Assembly (NCBI GenBank): GCA_021158465.1
Contig: JAGGUN010000035.1
Coordinates: 1 to 64,000, forward strand
Direction of reading: 5' to 3'
Length of the DNA stretch: 64,000 nt
From: a bacterium
GTDB taxonomy: Bacteria; UBP14; UBA6098; 4484-93
Within the stretch, counting starts at the first letter, position 1. Each line of letters begins with the position of its first letter. Position numbers and translations under genes: made by a program. Shown here in pieces: positions 53,066 to 61,495 of the stretch. The notes under the pieces are model-generated. The model saw nothing but the letters and a program-made list of their open reading frames with translations, had not been told where the DNA came from and did not search any database.

Positions 53066-54402
53066 GGGATTACCTCTTTTATGCTCTCGGTGAAGTCGTC
53101 CATCTCGTCTTTTGTGCGTCTCTCAGTGACGGCAACGAGGAGCGAGTTTTCCTCGCCAGGGTAGAATTTGCCGAGGTCGAGCCCGGCGATGAACCCTTTC
53201 TCCTTCAGTTTTTCGATGACAAGCGATGCCGAGACAGGCAGAGAGACAGCGAATTCGTTGAAGAACGGAGCGGAGAACCTGAGTGATACTCCGTTGAGAG
53301 AGGTTAGCCGTTCCACCAGGTAGTGCGCTTTTTGGATATTCAGTTCAGCGAGCCTTTTCATACCGAGCTTGCCCATAAGCGTCATAAAGACTGTTGCTGC
53401 AAGTGCCACAAGCCCCTCGTTTGTGCAGATGTTTGATGTAGCACGGGCGCGTCTTATATGTTGTTCCCTTGTCTGGAGAGCCATAACGAATCCACGTTTT
53501 CCCTCGGCGTCGACGGTCTCCGCGACCATTCGACCAGGCATAGACCGGATGAACTCCTTGCGCGCAGCGAATATCCCGAGATATGGTCCGCCAAATCCCA
53601 GTGGGATTCCCAGGGGTTGCCCTTCTCCGACAGCGATATCGGCACCAAGTTCACCAGGAGGTTTTAACAAGCCGAGTGATATCGGGTTGAAAACGGAAAC
53701 GAGCAGTGCACCAGACGAGTGGATGTGTGGTTCGAGCGATGCAATATTCTCGATAACGCCGAAGAAGTTTGGTGAGGCAACCACGACGCAGGCTGTGTCG
53801 TCATCAACGAGTGATGCGATGTTATGCATTCTGCCTGTGGGGTCGAAATCTGCCACAACAAAGTCAGCAGTGTGAGCCATATATGTTCTGACAGTCCTAT
53901 CCCACAGCGGATGGAGTGAACGAGGGAGAATAACTTTTCTTCGTCGGGTTTTCTTCACGGCAAGATGGACAGCTTCTGCGAGTGCTGATGCGCCATCGTA
54001 CATCGAGGCGTTGCAAACATCGAGTCCAACGAGGTGGGAGATAAGAGACTGGTACTCGAATATTGCTGTAAGTGTTCCTTGGCTTACCTCTGGCTGATAT
54101 GGTGTGTATGCAGTGTAGAACTCTGGTCGTGAGACGATAGCGTCCACAGCGGCGGGGATGAAATGATCGTATGCGCCAGCACCGAGGAAGCTTGTGAACT
54201 CCTCGACGGTTATATTGAGTGAGGCAATATCCTGGAGGCGTCGTACGAGTTCATCCTCGGAGATACCCTTGCCGATTGAGAGAGAATGTCTCGTCAGGCT
54301 GTTCTTGCCGACTGCTGCCTCTACCAACTCATCGATTGAGTCGAAACCGAGGGCAGAGAGCATTCTTTCGATATCCTTCTCCGTATGGGGAGTATATTTC
54401 AT
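53062..54402 (-). CDS. gcvPA: Glycine dehydrogenase (decarboxylating) subunit 1
   Basis: This is the N-terminal half of the split P protein, 446 residues. Signatures: FLGAGAYDHFIPAAVDAI, TAYTPYQPEVSQGTLTAIFE, NASMYDGASALAEAV and GIPLGFGGPYLGIFAARKE. It has no PLP lysine, as expected for this half, but forms the active site with GcvPB. It begins 2 bases after gcvH. The stop overlaps the start of a lipoprotein gene. Confidence 0.97.
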   Translation of the reverse strand: MKYTPHTEKDIERMLSALGFDSIDELVEAAVGKNSLTRHSLSIGKGISEDELVRRLQDIASLNITVEEFTSFLGAGAYDHFIPAAVDAIVSRPEFYTAYTPYQPEVSQGTLTAIFEYQSLISHLVGLDVCNASMYDGASALAEAVHLAVKKTRRRKVILPRSLHPLWDRTVRTYMAHTADFVVADFDPTGRMHNIASLVDDDTACVVVASPNFFGVIENIASLEPHIHSSGALLVSVFNPISLGLLKPPGELGADIAVGEGQPLGIPLGFGGPYLGIFAARKEFIRSMPGRMVAETVDAEGKRGFVMALQTREQHIRRARATSNICTNEGLVALAATVFMTLMGKLGMKRLAELNIQKAHYLVERLTSLNGVSLRFSAPFFNEFAVSLPVSASLVIEKLKEKGFIAGLDLGKFYPGEENSLLVAVTERRTKDEMDDFTESIKEVIP

Positions 54403-54404
54403 CT

Positions 54405-54785
54405 TTACTCCTCGCCAATTAGTTGCCTATATTCTTTGGCGGAGAGCAGATTTTTTTTCTCCTCTGTGTTGGACATCTTTATCTTGGCGATCCATCCGTC
54501 TCCGTACGGGTCGCGGTTTATCGTTTCTGGTGATGATTCGAGGTCTCCGTTTACCTCGATGACCTCGCCTGATACGGGGGCAAAGACATCCGACACCGCC
54601 TTGACAGCCTCTATCGTGCAGAACGGCTTTCCCTGTTCAACTTTTGTCCCGACCTCGCAAATCTCGATAAAGACAATATCGCCCATCTCACCTTGAGCGT
54701 AGTCGGTGATGCCGACGACGGCAATATCGCCCTCACATCTTGCCCACTCATGGTCCTTCGTGTAGAGAAGCCCTTCCTTTACCAT
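54405..54785 (-). CDS. gcvH: Glycine cleavage system H protein
   Basis: The lipoyl carrier of glycine cleavage, 126 residues. The lipoylated lysine is about Lys62 in FCTIEAVKAVSDVFAP; the family more often has Ser where Ala stands before the Val. It carries the aminomethyl group from the P protein to the T protein. The start has a strong AAGGAGGT ribosome binding site. It leads the operon gcvH-gcvPA-lipoprotein-gcvPB-comEA. Neither gcvT nor lpd is in this window. Confidence 0.96.
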   Translation of the reverse strand: MVKEGLLYTKDHEWARCEGDIAVVGITDYAQGEMGDIVFIEICEVGTKVEQGKPFCTIEAVKAVSDVFAPVSGEVIEVNGDLESSPETINRDPYGDGWIAKIKMSNTEEKKNLLSAKEYRQLIGEE

Positions 54786-54838
54786 ACCTTACCTCCTTGC
54801 GCGGTAAAAAGGTTTATTCTGGCGAAAATTGGAACAAA

Positions 54839-54866
54839 AATATAATGAAGGGGAATAAAAAAGCAA
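54839..54866 (-). promoter_or_regulatory. Candidate promoter for the gcvH operon
   Basis: On the minus strand TTGCTT (54861-54866) and TATATT (54839-54844) are 16 nt apart, in the gap between pheT and gcvH. The leader would be about 45 nt, too short for a glycine riboswitch. Confidence 0.5.
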
Positions 54867-54879
54867 TACATAAATCTGG

Positions 54880-57237
54880 TTACATTCGTGGGGTGGCGTT
54901 GAACTTCTTGCATAGGCTCTCAACCAGTCTAATGTGAACCTCGTTTGCCTGCTCTTTTGTTAGGGTTCCGTTGAACGAGCGGTAGGTTATCCTAAAAGCA
55001 AGGTTCTTCTTGCCTGATGGGATACCCTTTCCGGTGTAATGGTCGAAGAGATATGCGTTCTCGACGAGGGGTTCCGATTCCCCTATCGCGTGTAATATCT
55101 CCTCAGCGGAGGTGTCCTTGTCAACAATCAGAGCAACATCCCTGCGGATGGCGGGGAAGCGCGAGAACTCCTTGAATACCTTCTTTTTCCTCAGGGATTC
55201 TACGAACGGTGAGAGAGATAGTTCAAACGCGAACACAGGGCTTTCGATGTCGAATATGGAGCGGATCTTGCGTGAGATGAGTCCAAATGAGCCGACCGCC
55301 TTCCCCGAGATGATGAAGTCTGCGCATATCGAGAAGACATTGTCATCTCGAGGGAGGGAGTGAAACCGCTCCATATTGCAGAAGAGGGCGAGTGATTCAA
55401 CCGCTCCTTTCACATCGAAGAAGTCGAACTCGCGGTGGGTGGTTTCCCAGAAGTCGGGGATGGACTCTCCGACAAGTGCACCAGCTATCCTCTTTTCCTC
55501 TATGTAGCTTCCCTGCTCTTTGCGGAAGGTTTTCCCTATCTCGAACAGCTTGAGGTTAGTGTTCTGGCGATGGAGATTGTATGAGACGACCTTTAATATC
55601 TCTGGCAAGAGAGAGGGGCGCATAACAGTGAAATCCTCGCTGATAGGGTTGATTATTTCGATGAGCGAACCGTCTTTCAGAAACGGGAGATAGTTGCTCT
55701 CTTTGCCTATCGAGTTTGTTATGATCTGTGAGAATCCCATACCGGTGAGCTGTTCTGCTACTATCTTTGTAAGCTCGAAGTCCTCTATTCCGCAGAGGAT
55801 TGCACTGCCTGAGATGGTAGGGTCGTTCGGGATCTTCTCCAGACCGTATAGTCTGCCTATCTCCTCGACGATGTCGGCACTTCCATCCACATCTGGGCGA
55901 AAGCTGGGAACCTCAACCCTGAAGGTTCTCCCTCTCCTTTTCATTCGAAACCCTATACCTTCGAGGAGCGGGACAAATTTCTCCTCCGGGACAGATATTC
56001 CTAAGAGCTTTGGGATCTCCTCTGGGTCGAAATCGACGATGTTTTGGGGGATCTTCTTTGGGTATATGTCGAATATCTGAGAGAAGCTTCCACCAGATAT
56101 GTCTTTTATCAGTTCTGTTGCTCTTTTGATAGCTCGGATGGTTGCCTCTGGGTCGGCTCCGCGCTCGAACCGTGCGGATGCTTCTGTAAAAAGCCCCAGG
56201 GACTTGCTTCCCTTTCTAACGACCCTCGGATTGAAGTAAGCTGACTCGAGCAGAACCGATTTTGTATCTTCTGTTACCTCTGTCTCCTTTCCGCCCATTA
56301 TTCCAGCGATGGCAACGGGGTGATCAGTAGCTATGAGCATAATATCGGGAGACAGGGGACGTTCTTCGCCGTCTATCGTGACAATCCTTTCATTCTCTTT
56401 TGCCCTGCGAACGGTGATGCTGTCTGAGTTGAGCCTGTCAAGGTCGAATGCGTGCATCGGGTGTCCCATCTCGAGCATCACGAGATTCGTTATATCAACG
56501 ATGTTATTTATTGGGCGGATACCGAGTCTGCTTAAAAGCGATAGAAGCCATGGTGGGGATTGGTCAACCTTTATATCCCGGATGATGGCGCAGGAATACC
56601 TTGGACAGTCGTCGAGGTTCTCTATCTTAATCCTGAAACTGTCTTGGTAGTCAGGCTTATACTCCTGGAGCTTATAGATATATTGTCTGCCGAGTAGAAC
56701 CTGCAGCTCCCTTGCGATTCCGATATGTGACAAGCAGTCAGGTCTATTCGGCGTTATCTCCAGCTCGAAGACAGTGTCTTCATTCCTGGCGACCAGTTCC
56801 AGCGGCTTACCGACGAGATGCTCGGAGCGTAGGAAAAGTGGTTTACCCTTCTCCTCACAGAACCCCAGAGCCTCTGTGGAGAGGATTATCCCCTCGGATA
56901 TGGCACCTGCAAATTCTGTCTTTCTCACTCTCTTGCCATAGGGGAGTGAGGCTCCGTCCTTTGCAAGCGGGATAATATCTCCTTTCCGGAAGCCAGGATA
57001 GCTGGAGATAACAGAATAGTTTTTCTTGCCGTCGGAGAGCGTTAGATGGTAGTATCCATCCTGTGGGCTGTTTGGGGTAATATCCTCTATTTTTGCGATA
57101 ATAATCTTACTATCGAGCGGTGGATAACGGATAATTTTCTCCACCTCGCTTCCAGACATAGTAAGGAGCCCCGCCAGCTTTTCAGCTGATTCTTGTATCT
57201 CGATGAAGTGGCTTATGTATGATAGGCTTACCCTCAT
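54880..57237 (-). CDS. pheT: Phenylalanyl-tRNA synthetase beta subunit
   Basis: The 785-residue beta chain of the alpha2beta2 enzyme. The N-terminal tRNA-binding-like domain is present but weakly conserved (KIIIAKIEDITPNSPQDGYY). The B3/B4 editing region (ETVFELEITPNRPDCLSHIG), the B5 domain and the C-terminal FDX-ACB anticodon domain (FSRFPAIRRDVALIVDKD, KNLAFRITYRSFNGTLT) follow in the normal order. It overlaps pheS by 4 bases and ends the ribosomal/synthetase operon. Confidence 0.97.
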   Translation of the reverse strand: MRVSLSYISHFIEIQESAEKLAGLLTMSGSEVEKIIRYPPLDSKIIIAKIEDITPNSPQDGYYHLTLSDGKKNYSVISSYPGFRKGDIIPLAKDGASLPYGKRVRKTEFAGAISEGIILSTEALGFCEEKGKPLFLRSEHLVGKPLELVARNEDTVFELEITPNRPDCLSHIGIARELQVLLGRQYIYKLQEYKPDYQDSFRIKIENLDDCPRYSCAIIRDIKVDQSPPWLLSLLSRLGIRPINNIVDITNLVMLEMGHPMHAFDLDRLNSDSITVRRAKENERIVTIDGEERPLSPDIMLIATDHPVAIAGIMGGKETEVTEDTKSVLLESAYFNPRVVRKGSKSLGLFTEASARFERGADPEATIRAIKRATELIKDISGGSFSQIFDIYPKKIPQNIVDFDPEEIPKLLGISVPEEKFVPLLEGIGFRMKRRGRTFRVEVPSFRPDVDGSADIVEEIGRLYGLEKIPNDPTISGSAILCGIEDFELTKIVAEQLTGMGFSQIITNSIGKESNYLPFLKDGSLIEIINPISEDFTVMRPSLLPEILKVVSYNLHRQNTNLKLFEIGKTFRKEQGSYIEEKRIAGALVGESIPDFWETTHREFDFFDVKGAVESLALFCNMERFHSLPRDDNVFSICADFIISGKAVGSFGLISRKIRSIFDIESPVFAFELSLSPFVESLRKKKVFKEFSRFPAIRRDVALIVDKDTSAEEILHAIGESEPLVENAYLFDHYTGKGIPSGKKNLAFRITYRSFNGTLTKEQANEVHIRLVESLCKKFNATPRM

Positions 57238-58250
57238 CTTCCGCGGAACTGGGATAGAAATCTTATATCGTTGTTATAGAAAAGGCGTATATCGTTTATC
57301 TGGTATTTTATCATGGCGAGTCTTTCGACTCCCATACCGAAGGCGTATCCGTGAAATCTTTTGGGGTCGATGCCGGAGTTCTGTAGCACCTTTGGGTGGA
57401 CCATACCTGCGCCCGATATCTCGAGCCAGCCTGTGTTCTTGCACACTCTACATCCTTTTCCCCCACAGATGGTACAGGTTATATCGTACTCAACTGACGG
57501 TTCGGTGAACGGGAAGAAATGAGGACGAAATCGTATCTGTGTCTGCTTTCCTAAGAGGCGTCTGGCGAAGACGGATAACACCCCTTTTAACATCGCCATT
57601 GTGACATTACGGTCGATGTAGAGCCCCTCCACCTGGTGGAAGCAGATATAATGTGTTGGGTCGATGGCGTCCCGGCGGTAGCATCTGCCTGGTGATATCA
57701 TCCTTATCGGGAGTGGATGCGTCTCCATCGTCCGAATCTGTACGGGTGAGGTTTGTGTTCTTAGGAGGTATCCTGGCGTAGCGAGGTAGAATGTATCCTG
57801 AATGTCTTTGGATGGGTGGTAATCTGGGGTGTTGAGTGCGTCGAAATTGTAATACTCTGTCTCGATGTCTGGTCCTTCTATCACCTCAAACCCCATAGAA
57901 TAGAATATGTGGGTTATCTCCTCAATAATAGTGACGATCGGGTTTCTGGAGCCGAGGAACCCTTTTCTTCCTGGGAGAGAGGTGTCGAGCTTGGCAGCCT
58001 CCTGCGAGTTGAGTATAGCTTCTCTTTTTTCCTGAATAAGCCTCTCACAGAAGGATTTGAGGGAGTTGACTGCCGTTCCGAACGATCTTCTCTCGGATGC
58101 CGGGAGTGTAGGAATCTTCTTCAGGAGACCAGTTACAATACCCTTTTTGCCGAGATATTCTACCTTAAGGTTGTCGAGCTCGGCGAGTGTGGACACCTGT
58201 TTTATACGCTTCTCAAACCTTCCCTGGACATTCTTTATATCTTCGGGCAT
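57234..58250 (-). CDS. pheS: Phenylalanyl-tRNA synthetase alpha subunit
   Basis: The catalytic chain, 338 residues. It has an N-terminal coiled coil, class II motif 2 (YRRDAIDPTHYICFHQVEGL) and motif 3 (FGMGVERLAMIKYQINDIRL). A CTICGGKGCRVC cluster between them forms a likely zinc knuckle, known in some but not all bacterial PheS proteins. The start ATG shares a base with the rplT stop (TAATG), so translation is coupled. Confidence 0.97.
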   Translation of the reverse strand: MPEDIKNVQGRFEKRIKQVSTLAELDNLKVEYLGKKGIVTGLLKKIPTLPASERRSFGTAVNSLKSFCERLIQEKREAILNSQEAAKLDTSLPGRKGFLGSRNPIVTIIEEITHIFYSMGFEVIEGPDIETEYYNFDALNTPDYHPSKDIQDTFYLATPGYLLRTQTSPVQIRTMETHPLPIRMISPGRCYRRDAIDPTHYICFHQVEGLYIDRNVTMAMLKGVLSVFARRLLGKQTQIRFRPHFFPFTEPSVEYDITCTICGGKGCRVCKNTGWLEISGAGMVHPKVLQNSGIDPKRFHGYAFGMGVERLAMIKYQINDIRLFYNNDIRFLSQFRGR

Positions 58251-58609
58251 TACTGTGTTATGTGTGTCTTCGCCCTTTCAACGATTGCCTGAAAGCTCCT
58301 CGGTGACCTTACTGCAAGCTCGGCAAGGTTTTTCCTATCGATGTGGATGTTTGCCAGCTTGAGTGCGTGAATGAACTGAGAGTATTTGAGCCCGTTTTCC
58401 CTGACGGCTGCGTTGATTCGTGCTATCCACAGTCTGCGGAAGTCGCGTTTCTTTCTCTTGCGTCCGATATATGAGAATTGGAGGGCTCTCTCCGATACCT
58501 CGCGAGCTGTTCTGTAGAGTCTGTGCCTGCCGCCGTAGAACCCTTTGGCAGCTTTCAGCCATTTTTTCCTCTTTTTGCGTGCGTTGGGTTGTCCTGTTGC
58601 TTTTGCCAT
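58250..58609 (-). CDS. rplT: 50S ribosomal protein L20
   Basis: This 119-residue protein starts KRKKWLKAAKGFYGGRHRLY and contains RDFRRLWIARINAAVRENGL, both diagnostic of L20, an early 23S rRNA assembly protein. The basic N-terminal extension is normal. It lies 27 bases after rpmI and overlaps pheS by one base. Confidence 0.97.
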   Translation of the reverse strand: MAKATGQPNARKKRKKWLKAAKGFYGGRHRLYRTAREVSERALQFSYIGRKRKKRDFRRLWIARINAAVRENGLKYSQFIHALKLANIHIDRKNLAELAVRSPRSFQAIVERAKTHITQ

Positions 58610-58636
58610 GCTTCTTCTCCTGATAATCGCGGGGTC

Positions 58637-58834
58637 TCACAGATAGGGAACTATCCGCTTCATTCTGGTCGTATCTGCTCTGGAGAGGACGGATTTTCTT
58701 TTCAGTCTTCTCGATCGACTTCCCGATTTTTTGCTGTTCTTGTGGGATTTACCGGCGCGGAACCGCATAATCTTTCCCGAGCCGGACAGCTTGAACCGCT
58801 TTGCCGCGCTCTTGTTTGTCTTGAGCTTTAACAT
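58637..58834 (-). CDS. rpmI: 50S ribosomal protein L35
   Basis: This 65-residue, highly basic protein (KLKTNKSAAKRFKLSGSGKI, KSGSRSRRLKRKSVLSRAD) is full length for L35. It lies between infC and rplT in the classic order. The 67-base gap upstream holds a candidate internal promoter. Confidence 0.96.
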   Translation of the reverse strand: MLKLKTNKSAAKRFKLSGSGKIMRFRAGKSHKNSKKSGSRSRRLKRKSVLSRADTTRMKRIVPYL

Positions 58835-58872
58835 ATCTTTTCCATCCGTTTTCTCTTATGAACAAGCCTTTA

Positions 58873-58900
58873 ATATTATATAAAATCTGGCTTATGTCAA
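58873..58900 (-). promoter_or_regulatory. Candidate internal promoter for rpmI-rplT-pheS-pheT
   Basis: On the minus strand TTGACA (58895-58900) and TAATAT (58873-58878) are 16 nt apart, just downstream of the infC stop (58902). It would let the ribosomal protein and PheRS genes be expressed apart from thrS-infC. Confidence 0.45.
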
Positions 58901-58901
58901 A

Positions 58902-59456
58902 CTATTTTTTGCTCCTGGGGATAAGGGTAAATTGGAAGCTTTCTCCCTCGAGTTTGATGAAGGTTGGATTATCCTCTGACCCACCGAATTTTGAGCGTTT
59001 TTCGACGGTAGCAAGCTCCTTTGTTTCATCCAGTATCCTCTCGATAATTGCCTCACCGAGTTCCAGGTGTGTTTTTTGCCTTCCGCGGAAGAACATTGTT
59101 ATCTTTACATGGTTTCCCTTTTCGAGGAACTTTTTCACCTGCTTTATCTTGTAGCCGAAGTCGTGTTCGGATATCTTTGGGGAGAAGCGCATTTCTTTCA
59201 CATGGATGGTGTGTTGTTTTTTTCTTGCGAGCTTCGCCTTACGGGAGAGCTCGTACATATACTTACCGTAGTCCATTATCTTACACACTGGTGGTCTGGC
59301 TGTTGGGGCTACCTCGACGAGATCAAGGTTGGCGTTCCTTGCTATTCTCAGTGCTTCATCCGTGGGGAGTATTCCCAATTGTTTGCCATCTTCCCCTATG
59401 AGTCTGACCTCTTTGACTTGGATCATCTGGTTAACTCGAACCTTTCTTTGTTTGAT
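58902..59456 (-). CDS. infC: Translation initiation factor IF-3, non-AUG start
   Basis: IF-3 prevents subunit joining and checks the start codon on the 30S subunit. The ATG at 59426 lies inside conserved sequence: the frame upstream reads KQRKVRVNQ before MIQVKEVRLIGEDG, matching the normal 'RxNxxIRxxEVRLIGxxG' opening of IF-3. No ATG, GTG or TTG lies upstream in frame. AAGGAGGGG at 59462-59470 is best placed for ATC at 59456-59454 (or ATA at 59459-59457). With ATC the protein has 184 residues. Later motifs NLDLVEVAPTARPPVCKIMD and KMFFRGRQ-type ITMFFRGRQKTHLELG are standard. E. coli infC uses AUU and is autoregulated through it, so the same logic probably applies here. Confidence 0.9.
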   Translation of the reverse strand: MKQRKVRVNQMIQVKEVRLIGEDGKQLGILPTDEALRIARNANLDLVEVAPTARPPVCKIMDYGKYMYELSRKAKLARKKQHTIHVKEMRFSPKISEHDFGYKIKQVKKFLEKGNHVKITMFFRGRQKTHLELGEAIIERILDETKELATVEKRSKFGGSEDNPTFIKLEGESFQFTLIPRSKK

Positions 59457-59458
59457 TA

Positions 59459-61360
59459 TTACCCCTCCTTGTTTGAGATTTTCTCTTTCAGAAGCAGGAT
59501 GAACTCGTCCTGGGTCATAGTTCCGAGTTCGCCCTGTTTATGTTTTCTGACCGATACGGTGCCGTCCTTTTCTTCTCTCTCGCCAACTATAACGATGTAT
59601 GGTCTTTTCTTCAGTTCCGCGTCTCGAATCTTACGCCCAAGCTTTTCGTCCCTTTTATCCAGATAGGGTCTTATGTTGTTTTCTTCGAGTTTCTTTGCGA
59701 CCGATGATGCGTAGTCGAGGAACTGCTGGGACACTGGCAATATTGCTACTTGGATGGGAGCGAGCCAGAGAGGGAACTCGCCGGCGTACTGTTCGATGAG
59801 TATTCCGAAGAACCGTTCGAGTGAGCCTAAGATTGCCCTATGGATTACTATTGGACGACGGAGTGTGCCGTCTTTGGTGCTGTATTCCAGACCAAACTTT
59901 TCTGGTAGGTTGAAGTCAACTTGGACGGTTGTGCATTGCCATACCCTGCCGATGGTATCCCGTACCTTTATGTCTATCTTTGGACCGTAGAATACGCCTT
60001 CGCCCGGGTCAACCTTGAACGGGATGTTCCGTTCTTTCAGTGCCTCGGTTAGGGATGATGTTGCCTTCTTCCACATCTGTTCTGTCCCTGCAAACTTCTC
60101 TGGACGTGTAGATAGGAATATGTCAAACTGCTTGAAGCCGAATGCAGCGAATATCTCGAATGTCAGGTCAAGCACCCCTATTATCTCATCTTTCAGGTTA
60201 TCCTCTGTGCAGAATATATGAGCATCATCTTGAGTAAAGCCTCTGACACGTAGGAGTCCGTGCAGGACCCCTGAGCGTTCGTAGCGGTATACTGTTCCGA
60301 GTTCGGCGAGTCTCATTGGCAGGTCGCGATATGACCGCTTCTCTGAGCGAAAGTATGCCATATGGAAAGGGCAGTTCATCGGCTTGAGCTGATACTTCTG
60401 TCCCTCGACATCTATCGGCTGGAACATATTATCCGAGTAGAACTCTGTATGTCCGCTTGTTTCCCAGAGGCTTAGCCTTGCTATGTGTGGTGTATAAATA
60501 TATTGATATCCCCGCTTCCGGTGAATGCTCTTCCAGTAGTCCTCTATTATCTCGCGGACAACCGCACCCTCGGGTTTCCATATAACGAGCCCGGGACCGA
60601 TGGAGTCATCCATCATAAAGAGGTTGAGCTTGGCGCCGAGTATTCTATGGTCTCGCTTCTTTGCTTCTTCGAGTCTATGAAGATACTCTTTTAGCTCTTT
60701 TTTCTTCGGGAATGAGATGCCGTATATCCGCTGGAGCATCTTGTTTCTCTCGTCCCCTCGCCAGTAGGCGCCTGCGACGGATGTCAGCTTGAGGAATTTC
60801 ACCCACCCTGTCGATGGTAGATGTGGTCCGCGGCAGAGGTCGACAAAATCCCCGTTACGGTATACGGAGACATTTTTCTCCTCTATATCAGAGAGAAGCT
60901 CGAGCTTATATTCTTCACCGAGTGACCGGAAGATATTCTCCGCTTCTTCTTTTGAGATCTCCTCGCGAACAAACGGGATATCCTCCTTGATTATCTTTGC
61001 CATCTCTTCTTCAATCCGTGCAATCTCCTCCTCTGTGAAAGGAGATTCTATATCGAAGTCGTAGTAGAACCCCTCCTCGATGGGGGGACCTATGGCGAGC
61101 TTAGCCTCTGGGAATAGCCTTTTCACCGCCTGAGCAAGGATATGTGATGTCGAGTGCCAGAAGACAGCCTTCCCCTCAGGGGAATCAAATGTTATAAACT
61201 CCAGGGTGGCGTCGGAGAATATAGCTTTCGTGAGGTCAGAGAGCTCTCCGTTTATCCGACATGCAACAGGGGTCAGTTTCCTTTCTTTTGCAATCTCGAG
61301 AGGGGTTATGCCTTCTGGATACTCGGAGACCGAACCATCAGAGAACGTGATATGAATAAT
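59459..61360 (-). CDS. thrS: Threonyl-tRNA synthetase, apparent AUU start
   Basis: The first conventional start (GTG 61126) would remove conserved sequence. Upstream, the frame continues through HSTSHILAQAVKRLFPEAKL, the editing-domain hallmark, and an intact TGS domain (IHITFSDGSVSEYPEGITPL). The only start that fits is ATT at 61360-61358, 6 nt after AAGGAGG (61367-61373); no in-frame ATG, GTG or TTG was found between that site and 61126. The protein then has 633 residues, normal for ThrRS. The class II core has the zinc Cys330 (MNCPFHMAYF) and the C-terminal anticodon domain. The stop overlaps the infC ribosome binding site. The gene follows tRNA-Val by about 40 bases. Confidence 0.92.
   Translation of the reverse strand: MIHITFSDGSVSEYPEGITPLEIAKERKLTPVACRINGELSDLTKAIFSDATLEFITFDSPEGKAVFWHSTSHILAQAVKRLFPEAKLAIGPPIEEGFYYDFDIESPFTEEEIARIEEEMAKIIKEDIPFVREEISKEEAENIFRSLGEEYKLELLSDIEEKNVSVYRNGDFVDLCRGPHLPSTGWVKFLKLTSVAGAYWRGDERNKMLQRIYGISFPKKKELKEYLHRLEEAKKRDHRILGAKLNLFMMDDSIGPGLVIWKPEGAVVREIIEDYWKSIHRKRGYQYIYTPHIARLSLWETSGHTEFYSDNMFQPIDVEGQKYQLKPMNCPFHMAYFRSEKRSYRDLPMRLAELGTVYRYERSGVLHGLLRVRGFTQDDAHIFCTEDNLKDEIIGVLDLTFEIFAAFGFKQFDIFLSTRPEKFAGTEQMWKKATSSLTEALKERNIPFKVDPGEGVFYGPKIDIKVRDTIGRVWQCTTVQVDFNLPEKFGLEYSTKDGTLRRPIVIHRAILGSLERFFGILIEQYAGEFPLWLAPIQVAILPVSQQFLDYASSVAKKLEENNIRPYLDKRDEKLGRKIRDAELKKRPYIVIVGEREEKDGTVSVRKHKQGELGTMTQDEFILLLKEKISNKEG
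59462..59470 (-). promoter_or_regulatory. Ribosome binding site that sets the infC non-AUG start
   Basis: AAGGAGGGG on the minus strand sits in the last codons of thrS. From its GGAGG core, 7 nt lead to ATC (59456) and 4 nt to ATA (59459); ATG 59426 is about 35 nt away and cannot be served by it. Confidence 0.8.
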
Positions 61361-61366
61361 GCACTT

Positions 61367-61373
61367 CCTCCTT
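61367..61373 (-). promoter_or_regulatory. Ribosome binding site that sets the thrS AUU start
   Basis: AAGGAGG on the minus strand is followed after 6 nt by ATT at 61360 and after 9 nt by a second ATT. Family alignment (Met-Ile-His-Ile-Thr) favours the first. Confidence 0.75.
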
Positions 61374-61400
61374 TGGATAAGGGGCAGAGATAAAATATAA

Positions 61401-61477
61401 TGGTGGGCGATACTGGACTCGAACCAGTGACCTCTTGCATGTCAAGCAAGCACTCTAACCACCTGAGCTAATCGCCC
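61401..61477 (-). tRNA. tRNA-Val (anticodon GAC)
   Basis: This 77-nt cloverleaf includes an encoded CCA. The acceptor stem GGGCGAT pairs with ATCGCCC, the D arm has AGCTCAGG and GGTTAGAGT, the anticodon arm CTTGC-TTGACAT-GCAAG gives anticodon GAC, and the T arm ACTGG-TTCGAGT-CCAGT is canonical. It reads GUC codons best. It lies between its promoter and thrS, so it is probably cut from the thrS-infC transcript. Confidence 0.96.
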
Positions 61478-61495
61478 ACTTCAAAATCTGTAAAG

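Noticed and set aside
54786-54879. Glycine riboswitch upstream of gcvH
   Set aside because: The gap is 94 bases with a leader of about 45 nt after the predicted transcription start; no paired aptamer structure fits.
59426-59426. ATG 59426 as the infC start
   Set aside because: It has no ribosome binding site at proper distance and would discard conserved N-terminal residues.
61126-61126. GTG 61126 as the thrS start
   Set aside because: It would delete the TGS domain and part of the editing-domain motif, although the upstream frame encodes both intact.
61361-61400. T-box leader for thrS
   Set aside because: The space between tRNA-Val and the thrS ribosome binding site is far too short for a T-box element.
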